Shown: positions 1-9,008, numbered from the stretch's first letter. The stretch is 64,000 nt of DNA from Streptomyces sp. CNQ-509 (GCF_001011035.1 NZ_CP011492.1:7890951-7954950); one strand, 5' to 3'. Program-made: numbers and translations. The notes: generated by a model from the sequence alone, not told the origin.

Positions 1-848
1 TGGTAGAAGGTCTGGTAGATCGTGTACGGCAGATTGGCGGTGCCCAGCCCGCCCGAGGTGATGGTGAACACCGCGTCGAAGTTCTGCACGATGTACACCG
101 AGCCCAGCAGCACGCCCAGTTCGAGATAGCGGCGCAGATGAGGCAGCGTGAGGTAGCGGAAGATCTGGAAGCTGGTGGCACCGTCGAGCCTGGCGGCCTC
201 GACCATCTCCGTCGGCCGGCTCTGCAGCCCGGCCAGCAGGATCAGCATCATGAACGGCGTCCACTGCCAGATCAGCGCGGCCTCGACAGCGATCAGCGGC
301 ATGTCCGACACCCAGTCCGGCTGCGGTGGCGTGTCGTCGCCGAACAGCTCCGCGACCCAGGTGAGGGCGCCGTTGAAGAGGCCGTACTCGGGGTTGTAGA
401 GCGCGTGCTTCCACAGCAGCGCGGCCGCGACCGGCACCAGCAGGAACGGCGCGATGAGCAGCGTGCGCACCACCCCGCGGCCGGGGAACGTCCGGTCGAG
501 CAGCAGCGCGATGAGCAGCCCGAGCACCACGCTGACCAGCACGACCGCGGCGGTCAGCACCGCCGTGGTCACCACCGACTCGCGCAGGCCCTCGTCGCTC
601 GCCACCTGGCTGTAGTTGTCGAGCCCGGTGAAGCTGCGGTCGTCGGGGCGGAGCGAGTTCCAGTCGAAGAGGGAGATCACCAGCGTCGCCACGAACGGCA
701 GTTGCGTGACGGCGATCAGGAACACCAGCGCCGGCAGCAGCGGCGCGCGGGTGGCCCAGGCCCGGGCCCCGCGGCCCGGCCGGCGGGGTGCCGGCCGGCC
801 CGAGCGCGGCGCCGGGCGCTCGGTGCGTACGGCGGTCGGGGTACTCAT
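1..848 (-). CDS. Sugar ABC transporter permease (MalF/UgpA type), 3' end cut by window edge
   Basis: Membrane permease of a binding-protein-dependent sugar importer, partner of the binding protein encoded just upstream. About 282 residues are visible. A basic N-terminus is followed by a first membrane segment near residues 35-60 and further hydrophobic segments. The cytoplasmic EAA loop, which contacts the ATPase, reads EAARLDGATSFQIFRYLTLP near residue 220. Family members are about 300 residues, so only the last few dozen are missing. The ATG at 848 overlaps the stop of the binding-protein gene in an ATGA, which implies translational coupling. The transported sugar cannot be told from the sequence. 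Confidence 0.93.
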   Translation of the reverse strand, partial: MSTPTAVRTERPAPRSGRPAPRRPGRGARAWATRAPLLPALVFLIAVTQLPFVATLVISLFDWNSLRPDDRSFTGLDNYSQVASDEGLRESVVTTAVLTAAVVLVSVVLGLLIALLLDRTFPGRGVVRTLLIAPFLLVPVAAALLWKHALYNPEYGLFNGALTWVAELFGDDTPPQPDWVSDMPLIAVEAALIWQWTPFMMLILLAGLQSRPTEMVEAARLDGATSFQIFRYLTLPHLRRYLELGVLLGSVYIVQNFDAVFTITSGGLGTANLPYTIYQTFY

Positions 849-2212
849 CGGTCCCGGTACTCCCCGCCGACCTCCTCGGCCAGTTCCTGGGAGTTCTCCA
901 GCGCGTCCTCCACGGACTGCTTGCCCGCGATGGCCGAGCTGATCTCCTGGGAGACCTTGGTGCCCAGATCGGAGAACTCGGGGATGCCGACGAACTGGAT
1001 GCCGGGCGCGGGCCGCGGCTGGGTGCCCGGGTCGCGCGGGTCGGCGCCCTCGATCGCCTCGCGGGTGATGTCGGCGAAGGATCCCGCGGCCTTCAGGTAG
1101 TCCGGGTTGGAGTACGTCGACGCGCGCTTGCCCGCGGGCGCGTTGGCCCAGCCCAGCTCCTTGCCGACCAGCTCCTCGTACTCCTTGCTCGACGCCCAGG
1201 AGATGAACTTCCAGGCGCTCTCCGGCCGTTCCGACGCCTTCTGCACGCCCCACGCCCAGGTGTAGAGCCAGCCGGAGGACTCGGTCTTGTCGACGGGTGC
1301 CGGCGCGTAGCCGATCTTGCCGCGGACGGGGGAGTCCTCGGCCTCCAGCGAGCCGGTGGCCGCGGTGGCGTCGTACCACATGGCGGTCTTGCCCTGGGTG
1401 AGGTTGTTCAGGCACTCGGCGTACCCGGACTGGGCCGCGCCGGCCTCGCCGTGCTCGCGGACGAGGTCGACGTAGAACTTCGCCGCCTTGGTGAACTCGG
1501 GTGAGGTGAGCTGCGCCTCCCAGTTCTCGTCGAACCAGGTGCCGCCCATGGTGTTGACCACCGTCGTCAGCGGCGCGATGACCTCGCCCCAGCCGGGCAG
1601 GCCGCGCAGGCAGATGCCCTTCATGCCGGGCTCGGCGCCGTCCGCCTCGGCGGCGAGGTCGGCGACCTGCTGCCAGGTGGGCTTGTCGGGCATCTTCAGG
1701 CCGTTGTCGGCGAAGACGTCCTTGCGGTACATGAGGAACGACGACTCGCCGTAGAAGGGCTCGGCGTACAGCTTGCCGTCCTCGGCCGTCAGCGACTCGC
1801 GCATCGGCGCGAGGACGTCCTCCTGGTCGAACTTCGCGTCGTCCGCGGCGTACTCGTCCAGCGGCAGCAGCCAGTCGTTCTCGGCGAAGAAGGGCACCTC
1901 GAAGTTGCTGATGGTGGCCACGTCGTACTGGCCCGCCTGGTTGGCGAAGTCCTGGCTGATCTTGTCGCGGACCTCGTTCTCCGGCAGCACGGTGAAGTTC
2001 ACCTCGATGCCGGTCTTCTTCGTGAAGTGCTTGGCCGTCAGCTTCTGCAGCTCGACCATCTGCGGGTTGTTGACCATGACGACGTTGACGGAATCGTCGC
2101 CCCCGGAGCTGCCGCCGCCCCCCGCGCCGCTGCACGCGGCGAGCAGGGCCGCGGCGGTGGCCACGGGCACGAGGGTGCGGATGGTGCGCTTGCTGCGGGT
2201 CGGAGTGAGCAT
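845..2212 (-). CDS. Extracellular sugar-binding lipoprotein (SBP family 1)
   Basis: Substrate-capture component of the sugar ABC importer, anchored outside the membrane; about 455 residues. The N-terminus has basic residues, a hydrophobic stretch and the lipobox LLAAC followed by a Gly/Ser-rich linker. The body has the usual family-1 pattern: a VVMVNNPQMVELQKL start, a DVATISNFEVP segment and a C-terminal AWKFISWASS helix. I start at the ATG at 2212 because GGGAG lies seven bases upstream and it places the signal peptide at the N-terminus; an in-frame upstream extension would bury it. The ATGA overlap with the permease shows an operon. Gene order suggests control by the DeoR regulator at 2353-3114. 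Confidence 0.93.
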   Translation of the reverse strand: MLTPTRSKRTIRTLVPVATAAALLAACSGAGGGGSSGGDDSVNVVMVNNPQMVELQKLTAKHFTKKTGIEVNFTVLPENEVRDKISQDFANQAGQYDVATISNFEVPFFAENDWLLPLDEYAADDAKFDQEDVLAPMRESLTAEDGKLYAEPFYGESSFLMYRKDVFADNGLKMPDKPTWQQVADLAAEADGAEPGMKGICLRGLPGWGEVIAPLTTVVNTMGGTWFDENWEAQLTSPEFTKAAKFYVDLVREHGEAGAAQSGYAECLNNLTQGKTAMWYDATAATGSLEAEDSPVRGKIGYAPAPVDKTESSGWLYTWAWGVQKASERPESAWKFISWASSKEYEELVGKELGWANAPAGKRASTYSNPDYLKAAGSFADITREAIEGADPRDPGTQPRPAPGIQFVGIPEFSDLGTKVSQEISSAIAGKQSVEDALENSQELAEEVGGEYRDR

Positions 2213-2352
2213 CGCATGCTCCCAAAGAGGGTCGGGGGCGGGAATCGGGGCGTACGGAGCCGGGCCACCCGGCTCGGTACTCGTCCGGGAAGGCGGGGCG
2301 TACACGGGTATGGGATGTGGTGAGCGGACGTGCGGAACGGGTGCCGGTCCCG

Positions 2353-3114
2353 TCAGGTCCTGATGACCTGCGGGCCGAGCAGCGAATACCGGTGGGCCTC
2401 CGCGGCGGGCAGCCCGGTGTCGGTGATGATCACGTCGAACTCCGAGACCTCGGCGAAGCGGCAGAAGCTCACCGCGCCGAACTTGGTGTGGATCCCGGCG
2501 AAGACCTTCCGCCGGGCCACCCGCATGGCCTGCGCCTTCACCTCGCTGACCGCCGGGTCCGGGGTGGTCAGCCCGTAGGCGCGGGAGATGCCGTTGGCGC
2601 CGACGTACGCCAGGTCGATGACGAAGCCGGCGAGCATCCTGGTCGTCCAGTGGTCGACGGTGGCCAGCGTGCTGCCGCGCACCCGGCCGCCGAGCAGTAA
2701 CACCGTGACCCGGTCGTCCCCGGCCAGGGCGCTCGCGGTGGCGAGCGAGGCCGTGACGATGGTCAGCGGGCGGGGCCGCGGCAGCGCCTCGGCGATGAGC
2801 TGGGGGTTGAAGCCCTCGTCGATGAAGACCGTCTCGGCGTCGCCGAGAAGCTCCGCCGCCGCGGCGGCGATGCGCGACTTCTCCGGCACGTGCATCGTCG
2901 TGCGGTACGCGAGCGTGGTCTCGAACCCCGCGCTCTCCACCGGATACGCGCCGCCGTGCGTGCGCCGGACGAGCCCGTGGTCCTCCAGGAGCGTCAGGTC
3001 ACGCCGCACGGTCTCCCGGGAGACGCCCAGGTCTGCGGCCAGCTTGGCGACGTCCACCTTGCCGGTGCGCCGAGCGGTCTCCAGGATGACCCGTCTGCGT
3101 TCTTCTCCGTCCAC
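2353..3114 (-). CDS. DeoR-family transcriptional regulator
   Basis: Cytoplasmic DNA-binding repressor of the DeoR/GlpR class. The N-terminal winged helix-turn-helix is visible as VAKLAADLGVSRETVRRDLT (about residues 18-40) followed by the conserved HGLVRRTHGGA. The rest is the DeoRC sugar-phosphate-sensing domain, including FIDEGFNPQLIAEAL. The length of about 253 residues is typical. I prefer the GTG at 3114 because AGGTGG sits five bases upstream; a GTG at 3123 is in frame but its possible AAGG is too close. It is co-directional with the sugar transporter operon 140 bp downstream, so it probably controls sugar uptake; this is inferred from position only. Confidence 0.9.
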   Translation of the reverse strand: MDGEERRRVILETARRTGKVDVAKLAADLGVSRETVRRDLTLLEDHGLVRRTHGGAYPVESAGFETTLAYRTTMHVPEKSRIAAAAAELLGDAETVFIDEGFNPQLIAEALPRPRPLTIVTASLATASALAGDDRVTVLLLGGRVRGSTLATVDHWTTRMLAGFVIDLAYVGANGISRAYGLTTPDPAVSEVKAQAMRVARRKVFAGIHTKFGAVSFCRFAEVSEFDVIITDTGLPAAEAHRYSLLGPQVIRT

Positions 3115-3123
3115 GACGACCAC

Positions 3124-3580
3124 CTGCCTTCGCGGTTTGGCTGTGGGGGGTGTTGTTTCGGAGTGGTGGAGCCCTGCCCGTTCGGGCTTCCGAAGGCATT
3201 TCTACCGGCGGCGGAACCCACCGGCCAGGCTTCCTGCAGCGCACGTCGTGACCGACTGTGCCCGCTTTCACCGCCGTATCGCCGCTGGGGAGCGGCGGTC
3301 GGCCGCTTCCGGCGCACGCCGGGCGTGCCCGCCCCGGCCGGGACACGTGCCCGTTCGGTGCCCGGTTGGGCAACGGGCGTGGGTTCGGGCCCCGTTCCCT
3401 TCGGGAGGTGAACACGGCGGGATCCGCCGGATCCATTGACGGCGCCCGCGCGAAGGAGTTCACTTTCGCACCGAACAGGTCTGGACCAAGCTCGATACCC
3501 GGCTGACCAGTCGGGACGCCCGGCACCCGCGGCGTTCCACCGGTCGGCAACCCCCCACCAGAGGATCGAGGCGCACCTTC
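3124..3580. other. Intergenic region between divergent DeoR and GH16 genes
   Basis: A 457-base stretch without a convincing gene. It must hold the promoters of the DeoR operon (leftward) and the secreted glucanase (rightward). Visible signals are a DasR-like inverted repeat at 3475-3490 and a TTGACG hexamer at 3436-3441. Several GC-rich open frames cross it, but none has a plausible ribosome binding site or recognisable protein. Confidence 0.5.
3475..3490. promoter_or_regulatory. Candidate DasR (dre)-like operator
   Basis: The sequence ACAGGTCTGGACCAAG matches the known dre pattern (ACTGGTCTAGACCAGT) at 12 of 16 positions and keeps the GGTCT-GACC core. It lies 91 bases upstream of the GH16 start. 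DasR is the GntR-family GlcNAc-responsive repressor of Streptomyces. Assignment is by pattern only; another GntR protein could bind. Confidence 0.35.
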
Positions 3581-4447
3581 ATGACATCACGGAGCAAACG
3601 GCGTCGCCGTACGCCCGCCGTCCTGCTGCTCGCGGCCGTCTGCGCCGGGCTGAGCTGGACACCCGGCTCTGCCGGCGCCGCACCGGACGGCGCCCGGGCT
3701 GTGACCTTCGAAGACGACTTCGACGGCCCCGCGGGTTCCGCCGTCGACGGCGGCAAGTGGCTGACCGAGACCGGCGACAACGTCAACAACCACGAGCGGC
3801 AGTACTACACCGCGGGCAACGCCAACGCCGCGCTGGACGGCCAGGGAAACCTGGTCATCACCGCGCGCAAGGAGAACCCCGGCGACTACCAGTGCTGGTA
3901 CGGCCGGTGCGAGTACACCTCCGCCCGGCTCAACACCTCCGGCCGCTTCACCACCACGTACGGCCACGTCGAGGCGCGGATGAAGCTGCCGCGCGGGCAG
4001 GGCATGTGGCCCGCGTTCTGGATGCTCGGCGACGACATCGGCCAGGTCGGCTGGCCGGCCAGCGGCGAGATCGACGTGATGGAGAACGTCGGCTTCGAGC
4101 CGGGCACCGTCCACGGCACGATCCACGGTCCCGACTACTCCGGCTCCGGCGGCATCGGGGCCGGCTACTCGCTGCCGGGCGGCGAGGCGTTCGCCGACGG
4201 GTTCCACACCTTCGCCGTCGACTGGTCGCCGGACGAGATCACCTGGTCCGTCGACGGCACCGTCTACCAGACGCGCACGCCCGCCGACCTCGGCGGCAAG
4301 AGGTGGGTCTTCGACAAGCCGTTCTTCCTGATACTCAACCTCGCGGTCGGCGGCTACTGGCCGGGGGACCCGGACGGCAGCACGTCCTTCCCGCAGCAGC
4401 TCGTCGTGGACTACGTCCGCGTCACCACGCCCGACGCCGCGCGGTAG
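3581..4447 (+). CDS. Secreted glycoside hydrolase family 16 beta-glucanase
   Basis: Extracellular endo-beta-glucanase of family GH16, likely acting on laminarin or mixed-linkage glucan. It has 288 residues. A basic N-terminus (SRSKRRRR) is followed by a hydrophobic signal peptide and AGAAP near residues 28-34. The GH16 active-site motif GEIDVMENVG is intact, with nucleophile E163, D165 and acid/base E168. The single-domain beta-jelly-roll length is normal and no carbohydrate-binding module follows. The ATG at 3581 begins a good signal peptide. It converges on the amidohydrolase gene 10 bp downstream. Confidence 0.93.
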   Translation: MTSRSKRRRRTPAVLLLAAVCAGLSWTPGSAGAAPDGARAVTFEDDFDGPAGSAVDGGKWLTETGDNVNNHERQYYTAGNANAALDGQGNLVITARKENPGDYQCWYGRCEYTSARLNTSGRFTTTYGHVEARMKLPRGQGMWPAFWMLGDDIGQVGWPASGEIDVMENVGFEPGTVHGTIHGPDYSGSGGIGAGYSLPGGEAFADGFHTFAVDWSPDEITWSVDGTVYQTRTPADLGGKRWVFDKPFFLILNLAVGGYWPGDPDGSTSFPQQLVVDYVRVTTPDAAR

Positions 4448-4457
4448 CCCCGCGGGC

Positions 4458-5837
4458 CTACGTACGGTAGCTCTGGATCCGGCGGCCGTGGCCGCGCTCG
4501 GTCAGCGCCGCGAGGCGCGGCGCGAGCTCGGCTGCGACCTCCGGCACGTCGACGGTGAGCAGCCGCCGGTCGCGCATGAGGACCCGGCCGTCGACGATCG
4601 TCGTGCGCACGTCGCCGGCGCGGGCGCTGTGCACCAGGGTGGCGGCGAGGTCGTGCACGGGCTGCGTGTGCGGCCCCGTCAGATCGACCAGGATCACGTC
4701 GGCCCGGCGGCCGGGCGCCAGCGAACCCACCCGGTCGCCGAGACCGACGACCCGCGCGCTCTGGGTCGTCGCGTGGTGCAGCACCTGGCGCGCGGTCGCC
4801 CAGGTGGCGTCCCGCTCGGCGGACTTCTGCACCAGCGCGGTGAGCGCCATGCTCTCCCAGACGTCGAGCGTGTTGTTGGACGCGGCCCCGTCGGTCGCCA
4901 GCCCCACCGGCACGCCGGCCGCCCGCAGCGCGCGCACGGGCGTGGTGTCCCAGCCGAACTTCAGATAACCGCGCGGCGCGGTCGCCACCCCGGCGGCCGG
5001 CGCCCGGCCCAGCAGCTCGATGTCGGCGTCCGTGAGCCCCGTGCCGTGCGCGATCAGCACGCCGGTGTCGAGGAGTCCGCAGCACCGGAGCACCTCGATC
5101 GGCGTACGGCCGTGCCGGGCGAGGCTGGCCTCTGTCTGCTCCCGGTTCTCCGCGGCGTGCAGATGGACCAGCAGCCCGTGCTCCCGCGCCAGCCGGGCGG
5201 TGGCCGCCAGGTCGTCGTCCGTCACGGTGTACGGCGCGTGCGGTGCCAGGCACGTGGTGATCCGCCCGTCCGCGCCGCCGGCGCGGCGCAGTGCGAAGTC
5301 CAGTGACCGCTCGCGGCCCTCGGCGCCCTGGGAGGAGAAGTACGCCAGGCCCAGCACCGCGCGCAGCCCGGTGGCCGTGACGGCGTCGGCGACCCGGTCC
5401 ATGGCGAAGTAGTGGTCGGCGAACGTCGTCACGCCGCCGCGGATCATCTCGGCGCAGGCCAGCAGCGCGCCCAGCTCCACGTCCCGGTCGGTGAGGTTGC
5501 TCTCCACCGGCCAGATCCAGTCGTCGAACCACTCCTCGACCGGCACGTCCTCGGCGAACCCGCGCAGGAAGACCATCGGCGCGTGCGTATGGCAGTTGAC
5601 CAGCCCCGGCATCGCGACCTGGCCGCGGGCGTCGATGCGCTCGGCCGCCGGCACCCGCGCGGCCCCGGCCGCCGTCGTCACCGCCGCGACGGCGCCGTCC
5701 CTGATCACGATCCCGGCGTCCTCGGCGAAGTCCACCTCGCCGCCGGGTCCGTGGACCAGCGCGGTGCAGCCCTCGATCACGAGGCCGGCGGGCTCCGCGC
5801 CCGGCCCGGGGTCGGCGGTGCGCTCCGGCTGCGCCAT
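4458..5837 (-). CDS. Amidohydrolase of the TrzA/AtzB/MtaD family
   Basis: Metal-dependent cytoplasmic deaminase or chlorohydrolase-type amidohydrolase of 459 residues. Metal ligands are visible as H83 and H85 in NCHTHAPM, the HLHAAENREQTE helix, the LIAHGTGL His, and the Asp of LATDGAASNN. These are the signature of the family that includes S-adenosylhomocysteine/methylthioadenosine deaminase. The exact substrate is not predictable. The ATG at 5837 has GAGGAG eight bases upstream; a much longer in-frame extension to 6869 runs through the mannanase gene and is spurious. Transcribed divergently from the mannanase. Confidence 0.88.
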   Translation of the reverse strand: MAQPERTADPGPGAEPAGLVIEGCTALVHGPGGEVDFAEDAGIVIRDGAVAAVTTAAGAARVPAAERIDARGQVAMPGLVNCHTHAPMVFLRGFAEDVPVEEWFDDWIWPVESNLTDRDVELGALLACAEMIRGGVTTFADHYFAMDRVADAVTATGLRAVLGLAYFSSQGAEGRERSLDFALRRAGGADGRITTCLAPHAPYTVTDDDLAATARLAREHGLLVHLHAAENREQTEASLARHGRTPIEVLRCCGLLDTGVLIAHGTGLTDADIELLGRAPAAGVATAPRGYLKFGWDTTPVRALRAAGVPVGLATDGAASNNTLDVWESMALTALVQKSAERDATWATARQVLHHATTQSARVVGLGDRVGSLAPGRRADVILVDLTGPHTQPVHDLAATLVHSARAGDVRTTIVDGRVLMRDRRLLTVDVPEVAAELAPRLAALTERGHGRRIQSYRT

Positions 5838-5984
5838 GCTCGGCTCCTCGATCGGGCCCGGGGATCTCTTCGGGAACGCTACCGGCCGCGACGGCGGCGC
5901 GCGGCGCGTTCCGTCCGTACGCGGACGGCCGCGGGCGGCGCCCGCTGCGGCGGGCCTTGACGCGCGCCGCCCCGAGTGGGTGTA

Positions 5985-5998
5985 TGGGAGCGCTCCCA
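5985..5998. promoter_or_regulatory. CebR/CelR-type operator
   Basis: A perfect 14-base palindrome, TGGGAGCGCTCCCA. This is identical to the operator known for CebR in Streptomyces and CelR in Thermobifida, LacI-family repressors released by cello-oligosaccharides. It ends 34 bases before the mannanase ATG. It would place the mannanase under cellobiose control and could also affect the divergent amidohydrolase. Confidence 0.85.
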
Positions 5999-6032
5999 GA
6001 TTCCGCGTCAACCGACTTGCGAGGAGCCGCAC

Positions 6033-7091
6033 ATGAGCGCACCGAGAACCACACCCCCCACCGCTCGCGGACGCCGCCGGCGCGGCGGGACCCGTACCGG
6101 ACGCGCCCTGCTCGCCGCCCTGCTCGGCCTGGCCGCCGCCGTCGCCGGGTTCGGCCCCGGCGCGCAGGCCGAGCCCGCCGGCGCGGCCGCAGGGCTGCAC
6201 ACCGAGGGCGGACGGCTGCTGGAGGGCAACGGCAACGACTTCGTGCTGCGCGGCGTGAACCACCCGCACGCCTGGTACACCGGCGAGCTGGACTCGCTGC
6301 GCGAGATCAAGCAACTGGGCGCGAACAGCGTGCGCGTGGTCCTGGCCACCGGCGACCGCTGGCCGCGCAGTGACACCGCCGACGTCGACAACGTTGTCTC
6401 CCAGTGCAAGGCGAACCGCCTGATCTGCGTGCTGGAGGTGCACGACACCACCGGCTACGGCGAGGAGGACGCCGCCGTCTCCCTCGACCGCGCCGCCGAC
6501 TACTGGATCAGCGTCCGCGACGCCCTCGTCGGCGAGGAGGACTACGTCATCGTCAACCTCGGCAACGAGCCGCACGGCAACCAGGGCTACGAGCGCTGGA
6601 CCGCCGACACCCGGGGCGCCATCGCCAGGCTGCGCGCCGCAGGACTGCGGCACACCCTGATGGCCGACGCGCCCAACTGGGGCCAGGACTGGACGAACAC
6701 CATGCGCACCAACGCGCGCGCCGTCGCCGACTCCGACCCGCAGGGCGACACGCTCTTCTCGATCCACATGTACGGCGTCTACGACACCGCCGCGGAGATC
6801 GAGGACTACCTGACGTCGTTCACCGAGGCCGGACTGCCCATCGCCGTCGGCGAGTTCGGGCACGACCACTCCGACGGCAACCCCGACGAGGACGCCATCA
6901 TGCGCCTCACCCGGGAACTGGGCCTCGGCTATCTGGGCTGGTCGTACAGCGGCAACGGCGGCGGCGTCGAATACCTCGACATGGTGCGGAACTTCGACCC
7001 GGCCGCGCTGACCGACTGGGGGCGGCGCTTCTTCCAGGGCCAGGACGGCATCGCGGCCACCGCGAAGGAGGCCACCGTCTACGGCGGCTGA
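6033..7091 (+). CDS. Secreted GH5 endo-beta-1,4-mannanase
   Basis: Extracellular mannan hydrolase of family GH5 (subfamily 8-like by its motifs), 352 residues. A long twin-basic N-terminal region with RGRRRRGG is followed by a hydrophobic signal peptide ending near AQAEPA. The catalytic domain starts at GLHTEGGRLL. Acid/base E179 sits in LGNEPHG and nucleophile E274 in VGEFGH; LEVHDTTGYGE and GWSYSGNGGG are mannanase-typical. Homologues often carry a cellulose- or mannan-binding module, which is absent here. The ATG at 6033 is chosen because GAGGAG lies at 6021-6026. The CebR-type box at 5985-5998 is in its leader. An internal perfect palindrome occurs at 6387-6398. Confidence 0.92.
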   Translation: MSAPRTTPPTARGRRRRGGTRTGRALLAALLGLAAAVAGFGPGAQAEPAGAAAGLHTEGGRLLEGNGNDFVLRGVNHPHAWYTGELDSLREIKQLGANSVRVVLATGDRWPRSDTADVDNVVSQCKANRLICVLEVHDTTGYGEEDAAVSLDRAADYWISVRDALVGEEDYVIVNLGNEPHGNQGYERWTADTRGAIARLRAAGLRHTLMADAPNWGQDWTNTMRTNARAVADSDPQGDTLFSIHMYGVYDTAAEIEDYLTSFTEAGLPIAVGEFGHDHSDGNPDEDAIMRLTRELGLGYLGWSYSGNGGGVEYLDMVRNFDPAALTDWGRRFFQGQDGIAATAKEATVYGG

Positions 7092-7245
7092 GCACCGGCC
7101 ACCGCCACGCCCGCCCGGCTGGTACGGGGCCGGCCCCGGCCGCCGGGCGGGCAGCGGCGCCGCGCCTCCCGGGGACCGGCCCGTACGGCGGCCACGCCGG
7201 GCCCGTACCGGCGCCGCCCGTGCCCGCTCCGGCCCGGGGCGCCGC

Positions 7246-8118
7246 TCAGCTTCCCGTGCCGCCCGGCCCGCCGAAGCTCGTGTACACCGCCGCCAGGTCC
7301 TCGCGGCCGTGCCCCGCCGCCGACGCCTGCCCGTACAGCCCGCGCAGCGCCGCCAGCAGCGTCGTGTCGACCCCCGCGCCGCGGGCCGCGCCGTCGATCA
7401 GGTCGACGTCCTTCAGCGCGGCGTCGAGCGCGAACTGCGGCTCGTACGAGCCCGCGAGCATCCCCTCGCCCTTCGCGTGCGCGTACCCGCAGTCCGCGGG
7501 CGCGCCCTCGATGGCCGTGAGGAACAGCTTCGGGTCCAGCCCGAGCGCACCGGCCAGGGCGAGCGACTGGGCCGCCGCCGCCGTGATCGAGGCGATCCAG
7601 GCGTTGCACGCCAGCTTCAGCGCCGTACCCGCACCGACCTCGGGACCGGTCCACACGGTCTTCACCGAGATGGCCGCCGTCAGCGGCTCGATCCGGGCGA
7701 AGACGGCCGGGTCGCCCGCCGTCAGCAGCGTCAGCCGGCCGGTCTCCGCGGGCTGCCTGGTGCCCAGCAGCATGGCCTCCACCAGCGTGCGCCCCGCCCC
7801 CGCGGCCAGCTCGGCGGCCATGCGGGTCCCCTCGGGGCCGACGGTGGCCGTCTGCACCCACACGGTGTCCTCGGGCGACGCCTCCAGCGCGTCCCCCAGG
7901 ACGGTGAGCACGGCGTCCGCGTCGTAGAGCGCGATCAGTACCGCGTCGGCGTCGCGCACCGCCTCCGCCGCGCTCGGCGCGACCCGCGCGCCGTCGGCGG
8001 CGAGCGGCCGCGCGCGCTCCGGCGTGCGGTTCCACACGGTCACCTCGACGCCGCCGCGGAGCAGCGAGCGCGCCATGCCGGCGCCCATCACGCCCGTTCC
8101 CAGTACTGCAGCTTTCAC
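7246..8118 (-). CDS. NAD(P)-dependent oxidoreductase, 3-hydroxyisobutyrate dehydrogenase-like
   Basis: Cytoplasmic member of the beta-hydroxyacid dehydrogenase family, 290 residues. The N-terminal Rossmann motif is GTGVMGAGMA (residues 8-17). The family's catalytic Lys segment is recognisable in GTALKLACNAWIAS, and the C-terminal all-helical domain contains KDVDLIDGAARG. The substrate is unknown; imine reductases also belong here. The GTG at 8118 is chosen because GAGGAG lies eight bases upstream and the Rossmann strand starts at once. Same strand as the aldo/keto reductase 59 bp upstream, so probably co-transcribed. The 154 bases downstream, before the mannanase end, hold nothing recognisable. 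Confidence 0.87.
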   Translation of the reverse strand: MKAAVLGTGVMGAGMARSLLRGGVEVTVWNRTPERARPLAADGARVAPSAAEAVRDADAVLIALYDADAVLTVLGDALEASPEDTVWVQTATVGPEGTRMAAELAAGAGRTLVEAMLLGTRQPAETGRLTLLTAGDPAVFARIEPLTAAISVKTVWTGPEVGAGTALKLACNAWIASITAAAAQSLALAGALGLDPKLFLTAIEGAPADCGYAHAKGEGMLAGSYEPQFALDAALKDVDLIDGAARGAGVDTTLLAALRGLYGQASAAGHGREDLAAVYTSFGGPGGTGS

Positions 8119-8177
8119 CTTGCGGACTCCTCGTGTCGTTGCTCGGCTGCGCGGCGCCGTCCCGGACGGACCGCGGG

Positions 8178-9008
8178 TCACCACTCCTCGTGTGCGTCCG
8201 GGTCGCCACCCACGCGCCGCTGCGGCCTGCCGGCGACCGCGGCCATCTCGGCGGCCGACAGCTCGAAGCCGAAGACGTCGAGGTTCTCCCGCTGCCGTAC
8301 CGGGTCCGCGGACTTCGGAATGGGCACGGCGTCGAGCTGCGTGTGCCAGCGCAGCACCGCCTGGGCGGGCGTCACGCCGTGCGCCTCGGCCACCCGGGCG
8401 ATCGACGCGTCGCGCAGCACGTCGGTGCCGCGGCCCAGCGGGCTCCAGCTCTGGGTGACGATGCCCTTCCGGGCGTGGTACGAGCGCAGCTCCTCCTGCG
8501 GGAAGTGCGGGTGCAGCTCGATCTGGTTGACCGCCGGCAGCACGCCCGTCTCCCGCTCCAGCCGGTCGAGTTGGGCGACGGTGAAGTTGGAGACGCCGAT
8601 GGAGCGTACGAGATCCTCCTCGCGCAGCTTGACCATCGCGCGCCAGGAGTCGGTGTACAGGTCCACGCGCGGCAGCGGCCAGTGGATCAGGTACAGGTCG
8701 ACGTAGCCCACGCCCAGCCGCCTGCGGGACTCCTCGAAGGAGGCGAGCGTCTCCTCGTAGCCGTGGTGGCGGCCGGGGAGCTTGGTGGTGACCACGACGT
8801 CCTGGCGGGGCACGCCGCTGCGGGCGATGCCGCGCCCGGTGCCCTTCTCGTTGCCGTAGTTGAGCGCGGTGTCGACCAGCCGGTAGCCGGTCTCCAGGGC
8901 GGTGGCGACCGCCCGCTCGGCCTCTGCGTCGTCCATCGGGTACGTGCCGAGGCCGAGTGCGGGGAGCTTCGTACCGTCGTTGAGCCTGCGGACCGGGACG
9001 CTGGGCAC
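8178..9008 (-). CDS. Aldo/keto reductase
   Basis: NADPH-dependent carbonyl reductase of the AKR superfamily, 276 residues, cytoplasmic. The catalytic tetrad can be seen as Asp and Tyr in DTALNYGNE, Lys in VVVTTKLPG and His in YLIHWPLP. The C-terminal cofactor segment IPKSADPVRQRENLDVF is present. The GTG at 9008 has GGAAGGAG five bases upstream. The divergent TetR gene starts only 60 bp away, so the reductase and the downstream dehydrogenase are probably its targets. Confidence 0.93.
   Translation of the reverse strand: MPSVPVRRLNDGTKLPALGLGTYPMDDAEAERAVATALETGYRLVDTALNYGNEKGTGRGIARSGVPRQDVVVTTKLPGRHHGYEETLASFEESRRRLGVGYVDLYLIHWPLPRVDLYTDSWRAMVKLREEDLVRSIGVSNFTVAQLDRLERETGVLPAVNQIELHPHFPQEELRSYHARKGIVTQSWSPLGRGTDVLRDASIARVAEAHGVTPAQAVLRWHTQLDAVPIPKSADPVRQRENLDVFGFELSAAEMAAVAGRPQRRVGGDPDAHEEW

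Noticed and set aside
5838..6869. Long leftward in-frame extension of the amidohydrolase (to 803 residues)
   Set aside because: It lies antisense to the mannanase, has no family likeness, and a good start with GAGGAG exists at 5837.
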